Source: Halichondria panicea
Lineage: Eukaryota; Porifera; Demospongiae; Suberitida; Halichondriidae
Reading direction: 5' to 3'
Assembly (NCBI RefSeq): GCF_963675165.1
Contig: NC_087379.1
Location: 62,001 to 126,000 of the forward strand
DNA: 64,000 bases
Within the stretch, counting starts at the first letter, position 1. Each line of letters starts with the position of its first letter. Under the pieces are notes generated by a model. The model saw only the letters and a program-made list of their open reading frames with translations, ran no database searches and was not told where the DNA came from. Both the position numbers and the translations under genes were made by a program. Of the stretch, positions 63,351 to 64,000 are shown one piece after another.

Positions 63351-63839
63351 GGGGCAGTTAAACCTGACAACAATCAATGAATTATTCAGTGCTAGAAAAC
63401 TGACATTTTCAATGCATAATTGTACTTATAAGCTTGACAACAGACGCGAGGTCACTCAAAGCAACTATAGAGTCCATCAACACGTACACTATATTGCAAT
63501 ACTCTGCACAGGAAACTGTAGACAATTATGTAATTACGATAACTACAGTGCAGCAAGTGTACCTGAATATTGTGATTGTTGGTCTGAGTCAATAGAGGGC
63601 AGTCTGGCATATGACCATCACTGGTCATATCGTCATGGAAACAGGCTCGGCAGGCACAAGAGATTCTGCAAGGACAAATGTAGCTGTGTATTATTTAGCA
63701 AGGAGACAATGATCCACTATCAGGAGCATGCACGTGGTGTGGCTGTACGTGCCTGGCTATAATTATCCAAACTCATGGAATGGAGTATACCTAGCGTTAT
63801 CTTGTATATATAATTATACAAGCTAAATATACAAATGTC
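63351..63839. other. Non-coding spacer, unit 6
   Basis: Copy of 5633-6115 and 49621-50103. The apparent 187-codon plus-strand frame is a shadow through repeat and spacer. Confidence 0.6.
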
Positions 63840-63858
63840 GAGTGTGTGTGGTGTGTGT

Positions 63859-63890
<32 letters not shown>
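63840..63890. repeat. (GT)n microsatellite
   Basis: About 50 bp with GGGT interruptions. Confidence 0.95.
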
Positions 63891-63891
<1 letters not shown>

Positions 63892-63899
63892 GGGCTGAC

Positions 63900-63965
63900 C
63901 TCAGTGATGATAATCTTGTGGTTCATTTTGTCAAACACATTCACAGTGATGGCGTAGTCTCTACC
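63900..63965 (-). pseudogene. NUP210: NUP210 (NVFDKMNHKIIITE) exon, 3' part, split by MITE, unit 6
   Basis: Same split position and same GTCTCTACC target site as in unit 5. The other half lies beyond the window. Confidence 0.65.
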
Positions 63966-64000
63966 TAGTCTCGCGAGCAGACGTGGGAGGGAGGGAACGT
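63966..64000. mobile_element. Start of the TAGTCTCGCGAGCAGAC MITE (cut by window end)
   Basis: First 35 bp match the element at 50238-50494, with one substitution (GTGGGAGG for GTGGAAGG). Confidence 0.8.

Noticed and set aside
62618-63373. 251-codon minus-strand ORF
   Set aside because: Only the VPS26 exon part is meaningful; the rest is the translated GT/G minisatellite (His/Thr/Pro low complexity).

Overview
The window looks like nuclear DNA from an early-branching animal, most likely a demosponge. The evidence is many short introns (the first is 52 bp), metazoan gene families (Beclin-1, U2B''/U1A, TRIM-NHL, NUP210, APH-1), long (GT)n tracts, abundant MITEs and foldback repeats. The species call is inference only. 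Product names rest on remembered family motifs; no database search was run.

Positions 1-2000 are an ordinary, gene-dense edge: the 5' part of a Beclin-1 gene (minus strand, running off the window) and a complete five-exon U2B''/U1A-type snRNP gene (plus strand), sharing a 160-bp divergent promoter.

Positions 2.3-64 kb form a segmental-duplication array. I read six tandem units, each delimited by the 3' end of a kinase gene: 2.35-16.3, 16.3-25.0, 25.0-33.3, 33.3-42.0, 42.0-53.8 and 53.8 to beyond 64 kb. Every captured gene piece is on the minus strand. In transcription order a full unit would read: kinase (neuralized-like domain, coiled coil, TKL-type kinase) > NUP210 exons 1-2 > ABCF3 fragment > FARSB fragment > Penelope-like fragment > TRIM-NHL > middle NUP210 exons > (VPS26 exons) > two further NUP210 exons > next kinase. 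Individual units have lost or gained blocks.

Three units carry an intact 734-codon TRIM-NHL gene (start codons at 9422, 21928 and 30660). Three carry the kinase; only the copy at 41974-43986 is undamaged. The NUP210, FARSB, ABCF3, VPS26 and APH-1 pieces are partial, frequently with frameshifts or stops, but many keep consensus splice sites, so chimeric spliced transcripts are possible. One FARSB/APH-1 fusion (38667-39846) is open and in frame across three exons.

Mobile DNA separates the copies. A composite 3.85-kb insertion lies at 44.1-47.9 kb (a 2.1-kb TIR element with two spliced genes, a truncated LINE and a minisatellite), and its near-empty site is at 61.3 kb. A 5.35-kb insertion lies at 55.9-61.27 kb. 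Several MITEs have readable target-site duplications.

The most interesting signal is in the TRIM-NHL trio. Differences within the beta-propeller concentrate at the same two positions of every blade, next to highly conserved framework, and the third copy is a mosaic of the first two. This resembles a small diversifying recognition family arising inside an unstable tandem array.
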